This document shows, in pieces, positions 15,559 through 24,746 of a stretch of 64,000 bases of DNA. Numbering within the stretch: position 1 is the stretch's first letter; each line of letters starts with the position of its first letter. The position numbers and the translations under genes are program-made. The DNA is taken from the NCBI GenBank assembly GCA_036154955.1, contig JAYZWL010000135.1, positions 124,001 through 188,000 of the forward strand. Reading direction: 5' to 3'. The DNA comes from Albimonas sp036154955. Lineage in GTDB: Bacteria; Pseudomonadota; Alphaproteobacteria; Rhodobacterales; Rhodobacteraceae. The notes below the pieces were generated by a model, which was not told where the DNA came from, ran no database searches, and saw nothing but the letters and a program-made list of their open reading frames with translations.

Positions 15559-16416
15559 TCAGCTAAGCCAGCGCTTGCGGCGGCGGTAGGAGCGGACGTC
15601 GCGGAACGACTTCCGGCCCTGGTCGGACATGCCGAGATAGAACTCCTTCACGTCCTGGTTCTCGCGCAGGGCCTTGGCCTCGCCGTCCATCACCACCCGG
15701 CCGTTTTCGAGGATGTAGCCGTAATGGGCGTAGCGCAGGGCGACGTTGGTGTTCTGCTCGGCCAGCAGGAAGGTCACGCCCTCCTGCTCGTTCACCGACT
15801 TCACGATCTCGAAGATCTGCTCCACAAGCTGCGGCGCGAGGCCCATGGACGGCTCGTCCAGCAGGATCGTCTCGGGCCGGGACATCAGCGCCCGGCCGAT
15901 GGCGCACATCTGCTGCTCGCCGCCCGAGGTGTAGCCGGCCTGGGAGGTCCGGCGTTCCTTCAGACGGGGGAAATACTCGTAGACCATCTCCAGATCGCGC
16001 TTCACCTCGGCGGCGCTGGAGCGGGTGTAGGCGCCGGTGAGGAGGTTCTCCTCCACCGTCAGATGCTCGAAGCAGTGGCGGCCCTCCATCACCTGGATCA
16101 GACCGCGCTTCACGCCCTCGGCCGGGTCCTGGGCGGAGACGTCGGCGCCGCGATAGAGGATGCGGCCCTTGGTGACCTCGCCCCGCTCCGACTTGAGCAG
16201 GCCGGAGATGGCCTTGAGCGTGGTGGTCTTGCCGGCGCCGTTGCCGCCGAGGATGGCGGTGATGCCGCCCTTGGGCACGGTCAGGCTGACGCCCTTCAGC
16301 ACAAGAATGACGTGGTTGTAGATGACCTCGACATTGGAGACCTGAAGCAGCGGCTCGCCCACGGCCGGGTCGGCGGACGGCGTGCGGGGCGGCTCGGCGA
16401 GGGCGGCGTCGGTCAT
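15559..16416 (-). CDS. Branched-chain-type ABC transporter ATPase, LivF-like
   Basis: 285 residues. Walker A GGNGAGKTT, ABC signature SGGEQQ, Walker B ILLDEPS, and the LivF-type MGLAPQLVEQIFEIVKSVN stretch. The C-terminus has a basic tail (SYRRRKRW). It energises uptake through LivH/LivM with LivG. It is separated from the upstream binding-protein gene by a hairpin at 16497-16523. Confidence 0.93.
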   Translation of the reverse strand: MTDAALAEPPRTPSADPAVGEPLLQVSNVEVIYNHVILVLKGVSLTVPKGGITAILGGNGAGKTTTLKAISGLLKSERGEVTKGRILYRGADVSAQDPAEGVKRGLIQVMEGRHCFEHLTVEENLLTGAYTRSSAAEVKRDLEMVYEYFPRLKERRTSQAGYTSGGEQQMCAIGRALMSRPETILLDEPSMGLAPQLVEQIFEIVKSVNEQEGVTFLLAEQNTNVALRYAHYGYILENGRVVMDGEAKALRENQDVKEFYLGMSDQGRKSFRDVRSYRRRKRWLS

Positions 16417-16496
16417 CTGGCGTCGAAGTCCCTGTCTGGCCGGGTCGCGGCGCGGGCGCGCGCGGGGTCCGGCGGAAAAGTCCGGGGTCGTGGAAA

Positions 16497-16523
16497 GGGA
16501 GGGGGCCGCGCGGGCCCCCTCCC
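16497..16523 (-). terminator. Intercistronic hairpin after the binding-protein gene
   Basis: 11-bp perfect stem GGGAGGGGGCC / GGCCCCCTCCC with a 5-nt loop, followed on the minus strand by TTTCC. It lies 16 nt past the stop of the binding-protein gene and 80 nt before livF. Such hairpins often protect or partly terminate the message so that the binding protein is made in excess of the membrane and ATPase subunits. Confidence 0.7.
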
Positions 16524-16538
16524 GGTTCGATCAGGCGA

Positions 16539-17828
16539 TCACTCGCAGGTGCGCGGGGTGATCCCGTTCTCCTGGGCGTAGGCCATCGAGTCCTCCTCGA
16601 TCAGCGGGCCGACGATGTCGTTGTCCGGGCCCATGAAATCGGAGACCAGCACCCACTTCTGCCCCTTGGCGTCCCACTGCTGCATGGCGCCCATATGCGG
16701 CGCGCCATGGTCCGCGCAGGAGTTCTGGAAGGCCGGCGCGAAGCCCGCCAGGCCCAGTTCGGCCCAACGCTCGTCGGTGATGCCCAGCGCCTCGTAGGCG
16801 TCGCGCATGGCGGACGGGGTGATGTCGCCGCCGCCGGTGGTCTTCTGGGCGAGGCGAATGGCCTCGGCCACCACGACGGCCGAGTAGAGGCCGCGGTCAT
16901 AGCCGACTTCGCCCACCTTGGAGCCGTCGCCGGCGGCCATGCCCTTGTCGAGCACGTAGGACTTGATCTCGTCGAAGACCGGGAAGTCCTTGCCCGGCGC
17001 GTGCCAGGTCACCGACTTGTAGCCGTCGGCGCCCGCGCCCACCGGAACCACGTCGGCCTCGGAGCCCGACCACCAGACGCCCATGAACTTGTCCATGGGG
17101 AAGCGGATGTTGGCGGCCTCCTGAATGGCGACCTGGTTCATCACGCCCCAGCCCCACATGAACACGTAGTCCGGACGCTCGCGCCGGATCTGCAGCCACT
17201 GGGACTTCTGCTCCTGGCCCGGATGGTCCACGGCCAGCTCGGTCAGGGTGTAGCCGTGCTTCTTGGACAGCTCCTGCAGGGTGCGGATCGGCTCCTTGCC
17301 ATAGGCGGAGTTGTGGTAGACCAGCGCGATCTTCTTGCCTTCGAGGCTGCCGCCCTCCTGCTCAAGCGCGTACTTGACCATGATCGAGGCCGCGTCCCAG
17401 TAGGTGCCCGGGTTGATGAACACCCAGGGGAACACCTTGCCGTTCACCGCCGAGGTGCGGCCGTAGGCGACCGAATGCACCGGGATCTGGTCGGCCGAGG
17501 CCTTGGGGATCAGCTGGTAGGTGATGCCGGTGGACTGCGGGATGTAGACCAGCGAGCCTTCGCCCTTGGTCGCCTCGTAGCACTCCACGCCCTTCTGCGT
17601 GTTGTAGCCCGTCTCGCATTCCAGGACGTTGACCTTGACGCCGCCGATGCCGCCGTCGCGCTCGTTGAGCAGGGTCATGTAGTCCGAGAAGCCGTCGGCA
17701 TAGGGAATGCCGGACGGGGCGTAGGCGCCCGTGCGGTAGCTGAGCAGCGGGATGGTCAGGTCCGCGAGCGCGGGGCCCGCCGTCATCACGGCGGCCGCGG
17801 CGAACGCGGCGACGTTGGACAGTTTCAT
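16539..17828 (-). CDS. Periplasmic substrate-binding protein of a LivK-type ABC transporter
   Basis: 429 residues. Signal peptide 1-22 (MKLSNVAAFAAAAVMTAGPA, cut after ALA). Type I periplasmic-binding fold (Peripla_BP_6 type): YRTGAYAPSGIPYADGFSDY, VYIPQSTGITYQLIPKAS, KIALVYHNSAYGKEPI, and two Cys near the end (NSCADHG and TPRTCE). It is longer than classical LivK (about 370) and closer to binding proteins that travel with acyl-CoA ligase genes. The ligand is unknown. GGAGG lies 6 nt before the ATG. Confidence 0.9.
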   Translation of the reverse strand: MKLSNVAAFAAAAVMTAGPALADLTIPLLSYRTGAYAPSGIPYADGFSDYMTLLNERDGGIGGVKVNVLECETGYNTQKGVECYEATKGEGSLVYIPQSTGITYQLIPKASADQIPVHSVAYGRTSAVNGKVFPWVFINPGTYWDAASIMVKYALEQEGGSLEGKKIALVYHNSAYGKEPIRTLQELSKKHGYTLTELAVDHPGQEQKSQWLQIRRERPDYVFMWGWGVMNQVAIQEAANIRFPMDKFMGVWWSGSEADVVPVGAGADGYKSVTWHAPGKDFPVFDEIKSYVLDKGMAAGDGSKVGEVGYDRGLYSAVVVAEAIRLAQKTTGGGDITPSAMRDAYEALGITDERWAELGLAGFAPAFQNSCADHGAPHMGAMQQWDAKGQKWVLVSDFMGPDNDIVGPLIEEDSMAYAQENGITPRTCE

Positions 17829-17961
17829 TTCAAGCCTCCCTTGAAGTCGTCCGAATTCGGGTCTCGGGTCCCGGTTGGCTCCGGGATCGGTGTGGTTGGG
17901 TCATCGGCCGGCGCCTCTCCCCGGGCGCGGGCCCCGCCTTTGTCTCGCGGACCGTCCCGCC

Positions 17962-19038
17962 TCAGTGCGGGAAGGGCCAGAGCCGCAGCTTCTCCTTCAT
18001 CAGCCGGGCGAGCTGGGCCAGGCCGTGCGGCTCCAGGATCAGGAACACGATGATCAGGCCGCCGACGATGATGAACTCGAAATGGGTGGCGAGGGTGGTG
18101 TCCCAGCCCAGCGCGCCGACCATGACGTTCTTCAGCAGGACCGGCAGCATGATCATGAAGGCGGCGCCGGCGAAACAGCCGAAGATCGACCCCAGACCGC
18201 CGATGATGATCATGAACAGCACCAGAAAGCTCTGCTGGATGCCGAAGGCCTCGGTCGGCTCGGCCGCGCCGAGATAGACCGAGAAGAACAGCGCCCCCGC
18301 CACGCCGACGTAGAACGAGCTGACCGCGAAGGCGATGAGCTTGGTCTTGAGCGGATGGACGCCGATGATCTCGGCCGCGATGTCCATGTCGCGGATCGCC
18401 ATCCACTGCCGCCCGACCTTGCCGCGGGTCAGGTTGCGCATCAGCCAGGCCAGCAGCACCACGAAGGCGAGGCAGAACAGGTAGGACGCCCAGGCCGGGA
18501 CCGACGGCCCGGTGACGGCGATGCCGAACACCGTGCGCTCGGGCGCGGTGATCTGGCCGGTGGCCGAATGGTTGAAGAACCACGGCACCTTGTTGAACAG
18601 CCACACCAGGAAGAACTGCGCCGCCAGCGTCGCCACCGCCAGATAGAACCCCTTGATGCGCAGGGACGGCAGCCCGAAGGCCGCGCCCACCAGCGCCGTG
18701 ACCCCGCCCGACAGCAGCACCACGAAGAAGATGTTGAGCTCGGGGAAGGCGGTCATCAGCTTGTAGGAGGCGTAGGCTCCCACCGCCATGAACCCACCGG
18801 TGCCGAGCGACACCTGCCCGCAATAGCCGGTCAGGATGTTCAGCCCCATCGCGGCGATGGAGAACACCAGGAACGGCACCATGATCGACTTGGCCCAGTA
18901 GCTGTCGATCACCAGCGGCACCAGCACCGCCGCGACCAGCAGGATCGCGTAGTAACGCCAGCGGTCGAAGGCGATGGGGAAGGTCTGGGCGTCGTCGGCG
19001 TAGGACGTCTTGAAGTCGCCGGCCTCACGGTAAAGCAT
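17962..19038 (-). CDS. ABC transporter permease, LivM-like
   Basis: 358 residues with about ten TM helices. Family stretches: GLNILTGYCGQVSLGTGGFM, LPSLRIKGFYLAVATLAAQF and a cytoplasmic EAA-like loop at NLTRGKVGRQWMAIRDMDIA. A hydrophilic N-terminal piece of about 25 residues precedes the first helix. It starts 3 nt after the livH-like stop, so the two permeases are translationally close and form the heterodimeric channel. Confidence 0.93.
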   Translation of the reverse strand: MLYREAGDFKTSYADDAQTFPIAFDRWRYYAILLVAAVLVPLVIDSYWAKSIMVPFLVFSIAAMGLNILTGYCGQVSLGTGGFMAVGAYASYKLMTAFPELNIFFVVLLSGGVTALVGAAFGLPSLRIKGFYLAVATLAAQFFLVWLFNKVPWFFNHSATGQITAPERTVFGIAVTGPSVPAWASYLFCLAFVVLLAWLMRNLTRGKVGRQWMAIRDMDIAAEIIGVHPLKTKLIAFAVSSFYVGVAGALFFSVYLGAAEPTEAFGIQQSFLVLFMIIIGGLGSIFGCFAGAAFMIMLPVLLKNVMVGALGWDTTLATHFEFIIVGGLIIVFLILEPHGLAQLARLMKEKLRLWPFPH

Positions 19039-19041
19039 CGG

Positions 19042-20043
19042 TCAGACCCTCTCGATTATCTTGTCGCCGAACAGGCCCTGCGGCCGGAACACGAGGAAGA
19101 TGAGCGCCAGCACGTAGGCGAACCAGTTCTCGGTCGCGCCGCCGACCATCGGACCCACGTAGAATTCGAACAGCTTCTCGCCCACGCCGATCAGCAGCCC
19201 GCCGACGATGGCGCCGGGGATCGAGGTGAAGCCGCCCAGCATCAGCACCGGCAGCGCCTTGAGCGCGATCAGCGACAGCGAGAACTGCACGCCCGATTTC
19301 GCCCCCCACATGGAGCCCGCGACCAGCGCGACGAAGCCGGCGATGGCCCAGGTCACCACCCAGATGTAGCGCAGCGAGATCCCGACCGAGAGCGCGGCCT
19401 GGTGGTCGTCGGCCACCGCGCGCAGCGCCCGCCCGGTCTTGGTGTATTGCGAGAACACGGTCAGCGCGATCACCAGCAGCACCGCGACGCCCGCCGCGAT
19501 CACGTCGAGCACGTCGATATACATGCCCCAATAATCCGCGCCCTCGGCCGCCCAGCCCTGCGTGACCTCCTCGAACCAGAAGGACCCGCCCTGCGGCAGC
19601 CCCAGGTCCATGGTCTTGATGTCCGAGCCCCACATCATGTCCCCGAAGCCTTCGAGGAAATAGGCCAGTCCGATGGTGGCCATGAACAAGATGATCGGCT
19701 CCTGGTTGACCAGATGCTTGAGGATCAGCCGTTCCACGATGATGGCGAACAGCACCATGACGCCGAGCGCGAAGATCGTCGCGAGGATCGCCGGCATGGT
19801 GAAGCCGAACGTGTGCAGGTCGGTGCCGAACACCGCGTTGATCAGCTCCGCGAACGGGATCTGCCCGTTCTGGAAGCCGACCAAGGTCAGCGCGGCGAAG
19901 AGCGACATCACGCCCTGCGCGTAGTTGAAGATGCCCGAGGCCTTGAAGATCAGAACGAAGCCCAGCGCGACCAGCGAATATAGCACGCCGGTCATCAGGC
20001 CGTTCAGGATCACCTCGATGGTGTTGAGCAGTCCGACGCCCAT
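19042..20043 (-). CDS. ABC transporter permease, LivH-like
   Basis: 333 residues, about eight TM helices. LivH-type motifs: LNGLMTGVLYSLVALGFVLI, FKASGIFNYAQGVM, the coupling loop YTKTGRALRAVADDHQAALS and LPVLMLGGFTSIPGAIVGGL. Partner of the LivM-like permease; GGGAGG lies upstream of its ATG. It follows livG by 41 bp. Confidence 0.93.
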   Translation of the reverse strand: MGVGLLNTIEVILNGLMTGVLYSLVALGFVLIFKASGIFNYAQGVMSLFAALTLVGFQNGQIPFAELINAVFGTDLHTFGFTMPAILATIFALGVMVLFAIIVERLILKHLVNQEPIILFMATIGLAYFLEGFGDMMWGSDIKTMDLGLPQGGSFWFEEVTQGWAAEGADYWGMYIDVLDVIAAGVAVLLVIALTVFSQYTKTGRALRAVADDHQAALSVGISLRYIWVVTWAIAGFVALVAGSMWGAKSGVQFSLSLIALKALPVLMLGGFTSIPGAIVGGLLIGVGEKLFEFYVGPMVGGATENWFAYVLALIFLVFRPQGLFGDKIIERV

Positions 20044-20084
20044 GCCGCGGTCCCCTCCCTGTCAGGATCGCGTTGAAAGGAAGA

Positions 20085-20942
20085 TCAGTCGTGCGACACG
20101 CCCAGATAGGCGTCGATCACGTCCTGGTTGGAGCGCACTTCGTCGGGGGTCCCGTCCCCGATCTTGCGCCCGTAATCGAGCACCACCACCCGGTCGGCGA
20201 TGTCCATGACCACTCCCATGTCATGTTCGATCAGCGCGATGGTGGTGCCGAATTCGTCGTTCACGTCGAGAATGAAGCGGCACATGTCCTCCTTCTCCTC
20301 GACGTTCATGCCGGCCATCGGCTCGTCCAGCAGCAGGAGCTTGGGCTCCGCCGCCAGCGCCCGGCCGAGCTCCACCCGCTTCTGCAGCCCGTAGGGCAGA
20401 CGGCCCACGGGGGTCTTGCGGATGGCCTGGATCTCCAGGAAGTCGATGATCTCCTCGACCCGGCGGCGATGCTCGACCTCCTCGCGCTCCGCCCCGCCCT
20501 TCCACAGCGTGTGCTGCCAGAAGTTGGTCTTCATCAGGGTCATGCGGCCGGTCATGATGTTGTCGAGCGTCGACATGCCCTTGAACAGCGCGATGTTCTG
20601 GAAGGTGCGCGCGATGCCCTGATGGGCGATCTCGTGCGGGCGCATCGGGCCGCGCTTCTCCCCGCGGAACCAGATCTCGCCTTCCTGCGGGTGGTAGAAC
20701 CCGTTGATGACGTTGAGCATCGAGGACTTGCCCGCGCCGTTCGGGCCGATGATGGCGCGGATCTCGTGTTCCCGGATGTCGAAGGAGATGTCCTTGATCG
20801 CGGTCACGCCGCCGAAGCGGAGCGTGATGTTCTTCATCTCCATCACCACGTCGCCGATGCGGCGCGGATCGATGCCGTGAGCCTCTTCCTGCGCGGCGTA
20901 GGACGCGTCGTCCCTCGCGGCTTCGGCGGCTTGAATGCTCAT
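20085..20942 (-). CDS. Branched-chain-type ABC transporter ATPase, LivG-like
   Basis: 285 residues. Walker A GPNGAGKSS, the LivG-type ARTFQNIALF, Walker B LLLLDEPMAGMNVEE, and IALIEHDMGVVMDIADRVVV. The signature motif is diverged: where LSGGQ is expected the sequence reads LPYGLQKRVELGRAL, a known LivG-family variant. The N-terminal 35 residues are an Ala/Asp-rich extension. It pairs with the LivF-like ATPase. Confidence 0.93.
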   Translation of the reverse strand: MSIQAAEAARDDASYAAQEEAHGIDPRRIGDVVMEMKNITLRFGGVTAIKDISFDIREHEIRAIIGPNGAGKSSMLNVINGFYHPQEGEIWFRGEKRGPMRPHEIAHQGIARTFQNIALFKGMSTLDNIMTGRMTLMKTNFWQHTLWKGGAEREEVEHRRRVEEIIDFLEIQAIRKTPVGRLPYGLQKRVELGRALAAEPKLLLLDEPMAGMNVEEKEDMCRFILDVNDEFGTTIALIEHDMGVVMDIADRVVVLDYGRKIGDGTPDEVRSNQDVIDAYLGVSHD

Positions 20943-20990
20943 GCGTCCTCCCCCTGGCGCCCGCGCGGACGGCGGGCGCCGGCGCTTGCG

Positions 20991-21617
20991 TCAACTCTCA
21001 TTCAGGCATTCCCCCACGCCGACCGGCTCCTCGACCGCGGCGAAGAAAACGAAGCTGTCGTTCTGGCCGATCTCCATGACGATGGAGACCTGCACGCCCG
21101 GGCGCACTTCCGACCGGGTCTTGATCTTGCGCGCGTAGACGCGCGGGCCGAACTGGCAGTCGATGTCGCGGAACTGCCGGTTGGAGACGTTGTTGGCGAT
21201 CCAGCTTTCGAACTTGTCGCGAAGCTGGGTGATGTTGAAGTTGACCGAGGTCCAGATCTCGTCCGGGTAGCCGATGCGGCAGCCGCGGAACGACTCGCCG
21301 TCGATCTGCACGGTCATCGGGATGACCCGGATCCAGCCGGCGGGGCTGGTCCACACGTCGCCGCCGGAGCGGATGTCGATGCGGTTCGCCTCCAGCGTCG
21401 ACAGCTTGGTCAGCCCGCTGGTGACCAGCGGCTGGCCGTTCATCACCGGGGTCGTGCAGCGGTCCATGGCGTAGTTGAACCACTCGTCCTCCACATAGCC
21501 GGCGCGGGCGGAGCCGGGGGCGAGGATCGCCGCGGCGGCGCAAAGCGCGAGCAGCGCCGGCGCGACGACGCGCGCAAGCCGGGAGCGGAAGGCGGGAACG
21601 GAAACGGAAAGCGGCAT
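20991..21617 (-). CDS. Secreted protein of unknown function inside the transporter operon
   Basis: 208 residues from ATG 21617 (GGAG 7 nt upstream; a GTG one codon earlier is too close to it). Signal peptide about 1-39 (cut near ARAG). The mature protein is soluble and has four Cys (CTTPVMNG, FRGCRIG, IDCQFGP and CLNES close to the C-terminus), consistent with disulfides in the periplasm. It lies between the acyl-CoA synthetase and livG on the same strand. I do not recognise the family; the location suggests a periplasmic role in handling the transported compound. Confidence 0.75.
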   Translation of the reverse strand: MPLSVSVPAFRSRLARVVAPALLALCAAAAILAPGSARAGYVEDEWFNYAMDRCTTPVMNGQPLVTSGLTKLSTLEANRIDIRSGGDVWTSPAGWIRVIPMTVQIDGESFRGCRIGYPDEIWTSVNFNITQLRDKFESWIANNVSNRQFRDIDCQFGPRVYARKIKTRSEVRPGVQVSIVMEIGQNDSFVFFAAVEEPVGVGECLNES

Positions 21618-21930
21618 CACGATACTCCGAGGCCAGCGGCCGCCGCCGCCAGGGACGGGACCGCGAAGAACGCCGCCGACCCCGCGCGGCCCCGCCCCCT
21701 TCCCGCCGCCGGAACGGCGGGGACAGGGGCGCGGCGCCGCGGCGGCGTCGGCTTCACACTTGCAGAATACCGGATGCGACGGCCGGGATGAACCGGATTT
21801 TCAGCGAACCGGGCGCATGCCGGGAGGCGGCGGCCGCCGCGGAAGGCGACGCCGACGGCCGGCGCGCCCGCGCGCGGAACGGCGTCGCCGCCCTGCCCGG
21901 GCGCGGCGGCCATGACGGCGGCGGCGTGGC
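21618..21930. other. 313-bp gap upstream of the secreted-protein gene, with a candidate promoter
   Basis: No gene is supported. On the minus strand TTCATC (21792-21787), 17-nt spacer, TATTCT (21769-21764) could be a promoter for the secreted protein and the transporter genes downstream; the -35 match is weak. A CCCGCCG/CGGCGGG hairpin lies near 21700-21720. Confidence 0.3.
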
Positions 21931-23901
21931 TCATTCCGCGGCGACCTGGCCGCCGGCGGGGAAGGTGCGGGCGTCGCGGATCTCCAGCGTGCCGTTGATC
22001 TGGCCCTTGCGCCCGTCCTCGTAGGTCACCTCGACCGAGGCGTAGACCGAACTCGACCCGTCGTAGAGCGCCGCGATCAGCGCCGCGTAGCGATCGGCCA
22101 CGAAGCGGCGGCGCACCTTGCGGGTGCGGGTGATCTCGCCGTCGTCCGCGTCCAGCTCCTTGTGCAGCACCAGGAATCGCGAGATCTGGCACCCCGACAG
22201 CATCGGGTCGCGGGCGAGGTCGGCGTTCACCTCCTCCACATGGGCCTGGACCATCGAATAGACCTGCGGATGCGCCGCCAGCTCCTGATAGGAGGCGTAG
22301 GAGACGTTGTTGCGCTCCGCCCAGTTGCCCACCGCGGTCATGTCGATGTTGATCATCGCGACGCAGGTGTCGCGGTCGGCGCCGAACAGCACCGCCTCCA
22401 GGATCGCCGGGAAGAACTTGAGCTTGTTCTCCACGTATTTGGGCGCGTAGAGGCTGCCGTCGGCCATCTTGCCCACGTCCTTGGCCCGGTCGATGATCTT
22501 GAGATGGCCCGAGGCCTCCTCGAAGTAGCCCGCGTCGCCGGTGGCCACCCAGCCCTCGGCGTCCTTGGTTTCGGCCGTCGCCTCGGGGTTGCGGTAGTAT
22601 TCCACGAAGGCCCCGGGGGAGCGGTAGAAGATCTCGCCGGACTCGGCGATACGGATCTCAACCCCCGGCGCGGGCACGCCCACCGTGTCGGCCCGCACCT
22701 CGGCGTCCGGCTGGATGGTGATGAACACCGAGGCCTCGGTCTGGCCGTAGAGCTGCTTAAGATTGATGCCAAGCGCCCGGTAGAACTGGAAGATCTCCGG
22801 CCCCACCGCCTCGCCGGCGGTGTATCCGACGCGCACGCGGCTCAGGCCCAGCGCGTTCTTCAGCGGTCCGTAGATCAGCGCCTCGCCCAGCGCGTATTTC
22901 GCCTTGTCCGCGCCCGAGACCGGCTTGCCGTCGAGGATGTCGGCCCCGACCTTGCGGGCGTGCGCCATGAAATGGTCGAAGAGCTTCTTCTTGAACGGCC
23001 CCGCGTCCTCCATACGGATGGAGACGTCGGTGAGCAGCGTCTCGAAGATCCGCGGAGGGGCGAAATAGTAGGTCGGCCCGATCTCCTTCAGGTCGGCCAT
23101 CATCGTGTCCGGCCCCTCGGGGCAGTTCACGCAGAACCCGGCCACATAGGCCTGCCCCATGGAGAAGATGAAGTCCCCGACCCAGGCCATCGGCAGATAG
23201 GCGAGCACGCTGTCGGCGTCGGTCAGCTTGTCGAAGGCCACCGTGGCGCGGGCGGTCTTGATGATGTTGTCATTGGACAGCACCACGCCCTTGGACCGCC
23301 CGGTGGTGCCGGAGGTGTAGAGCATCACGCAGGTGTCGGCGCCGGTCTGCGCGGCGCAGATCGCGTCGATCTTCGGGCCCAGCGCCGCGGCGGCGGCGCG
23401 GCCGCGGTCCTCGATGTCGGACATCGGGTGCAGGGTGGTGTGGTCGTATTTGCGCAGGCCGCGCGGGTCCAGGTAGACGATCTCCCGCAGCGCCGGGGCG
23501 TTCTCCTTCGCCGCCAGCAGCTTGTCGACCTGCTCCTGATCCTCGACCACGGCGAAGGCGGCGCCGGAATGGTCGAGCACATAGGCCGTCTCCTCGGCCG
23601 ACGCGTCCGCGTAGACCGGGACCGGCGTCGCGCCGCACATCTGGGCCGAGACCATGGACCAGTAGAGCTTGGGCCGGTTCTTGCCGATCACCACCACGCT
23701 TTCGCCCGGGGCGAGGCCCAGATCCATCAGACCCATGGCCAGCGCGCGCGCTTCCTCGCGCAGCTCGGCCCAGGTCCAGCTCTGCCAGATGCCGAACATC
23801 TTCTCGCGCGCCGCGGGCTTGGCGCCGCGGGCGGAGGCGTTGTGGTCGAGCAGTTTGGGAAACGTGTCGAGCGCGCCATCGGGCGCGTGCGCGGTGGTCA
23901 C
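21931..23901 (-). CDS. Long-chain-type acyl-CoA synthetase (AMP-binding)
   Basis: 656 residues from a GTG at 23901, chosen because GGGAGG lies 9 nt upstream and VTTAHAPDGALDTFPKLLDH is a family-like start; the upstream 86 open codons are low-complexity. P-loop YTSGTTGRSKG, GQTEAS, VATGDAGYFEE and KDVGKMADGSLYAPKYVEN-type motifs match the bacterial long-chain fatty acyl-CoA synthetase group found in LivFGHMK-type operons. It forms acyl-AMP then acyl-CoA in the cytoplasm. Fatty acid versus another hydrophobic acid cannot be decided from sequence. Likely first gene of the nine-gene operon. Confidence 0.9.
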   Translation of the reverse strand: MTTAHAPDGALDTFPKLLDHNASARGAKPAAREKMFGIWQSWTWAELREEARALAMGLMDLGLAPGESVVVIGKNRPKLYWSMVSAQMCGATPVPVYADASAEETAYVLDHSGAAFAVVEDQEQVDKLLAAKENAPALREIVYLDPRGLRKYDHTTLHPMSDIEDRGRAAAAALGPKIDAICAAQTGADTCVMLYTSGTTGRSKGVVLSNDNIIKTARATVAFDKLTDADSVLAYLPMAWVGDFIFSMGQAYVAGFCVNCPEGPDTMMADLKEIGPTYYFAPPRIFETLLTDVSIRMEDAGPFKKKLFDHFMAHARKVGADILDGKPVSGADKAKYALGEALIYGPLKNALGLSRVRVGYTAGEAVGPEIFQFYRALGINLKQLYGQTEASVFITIQPDAEVRADTVGVPAPGVEIRIAESGEIFYRSPGAFVEYYRNPEATAETKDAEGWVATGDAGYFEEASGHLKIIDRAKDVGKMADGSLYAPKYVENKLKFFPAILEAVLFGADRDTCVAMINIDMTAVGNWAERNNVSYASYQELAAHPQVYSMVQAHVEEVNADLARDPMLSGCQISRFLVLHKELDADDGEITRTRKVRRRFVADRYAALIAALYDGSSSVYASVEVTYEDGRKGQINGTLEIRDARTFPAGGQVAAE

Positions 23902-24275
23902 CGGCGATATCCTCCCTGCAGGCCGCGCAGGCGCGCGGCGCTGACCCGCTGGCGCGGGCCCTCCCATCGTGTCCCCGGTCTCCGTCCCGGCGGGTCTCCC
24001 CCCGACGCCTCTCCTCCCAGATCGGCGCGGGCCCGTCGGTCGCGGCGTTGTCGCCGGCGGCCGAGTTCGAACGCATGCGAATCTCTTACACGATCGACGC
24101 AAGACGCGCCAGAGGGCGCGGGCGCTTCGCGCCGCCGTCTCGACAAGACCGCGCCGCATCGTCTTCGCCTCGAACGCGAAACGGCCCGCGAGCGGTCGCT
24201 CGCGGGCCGTCGAATCGGCGAGGCGTCGAGCCTGAGGAACCGACCGTCCGCCCCGCCGGACGGCGGGGGCGGCGG
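23902..24275. other. 374-bp gap between hsp20 and the acyl-CoA synthetase gene
   Basis: Contains the hsp20 terminator hairpin (24181-24210) and, nearer the synthetase, an AT-richer stretch at about 24060-24110 with a near-palindrome TTCGAACGCATGCGAA, which is a candidate promoter/operator area for the synthetase operon. No coding gene is supported. A clear -35/-10 pair could not be chosen. Confidence 0.4.
24181..24210 (-). terminator. Terminator hairpin after hsp20
   Basis: 13-bp perfect stem ACGGCCCGCGAGC / GCTCGCGGGCCGT with a 4-nt loop, 65 nt past the hsp20 stop; the minus strand continues TTTCGCG, so the T-run is short. Confidence 0.6.
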
Positions 24276-24740
24276 TTACTCGGTCGCGCCCTCGATGGCC
24301 TTGGTCTCGACCGGGGCGGTCGAGATCTCGATGCGACGCGGGCGCAGCGCCTCCGGCACCTCGCGCACGAGATCGACATGGAGCAGCCCGTTCTCGGTGC
24401 GGGCGGCGACCGGGCGGACGTGATCGGCGAGCTGGAAGCGGCGTTCGAACGCACGCTCGGCGATGCCGCGATGCAGGAAGTGGCGCTCGCCCTCGCCCTG
24501 GGGCTCCCGCTTGCCGGCGATGACCAGCTGGCCGTCGCGGCTTTCCACCGTCAGGTCCTGCTCACGGAAGCCCGCGACGGCGATGGAGATGCGATACGAG
24601 GTCTCGCCCGTCTTCTCGATGTTGTAGGGGGGATAGGCCGGCTGGGCGGTCTCGCCCGCCAGGGCCGCGTCCACCAGGCCCGCGAGCCGGTCGAAGCCGA
24701 CGGTGGAGCGATAGAGCGGCGAAAAGTCGAAGTTGCGCAT
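24276..24740 (-). CDS. ibpA: Small heat-shock protein (Hsp20, IbpA-like)
   Basis: 154 residues. It starts MRNFDFSPLYRSTVGFDRLA, almost the IbpA start, and has YPPYNIEK, YRISIAVAGF, FLHRGIAERAFERRFQLAD and the alpha-crystallin signature ENGLLHVDLVREVPE, ending near PRRIEIS. It is an ATP-independent holdase that binds unfolding proteins. The ATG at 24740 is preferred: the AGAGGA site is 10 nt upstream, and an in-frame ATG at 24749 is too close to it. The leader can fold into a ROSE-like thermometer (24747-24769), so translation is probably heat-induced. Confidence 0.95.
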   Translation of the reverse strand: MRNFDFSPLYRSTVGFDRLAGLVDAALAGETAQPAYPPYNIEKTGETSYRISIAVAGFREQDLTVESRDGQLVIAGKREPQGEGERHFLHRGIAERAFERRFQLADHVRPVAARTENGLLHVDLVREVPEALRPRRIEISTAPVETKAIEGATE

Positions 24741-24746
24741 GGGGTT

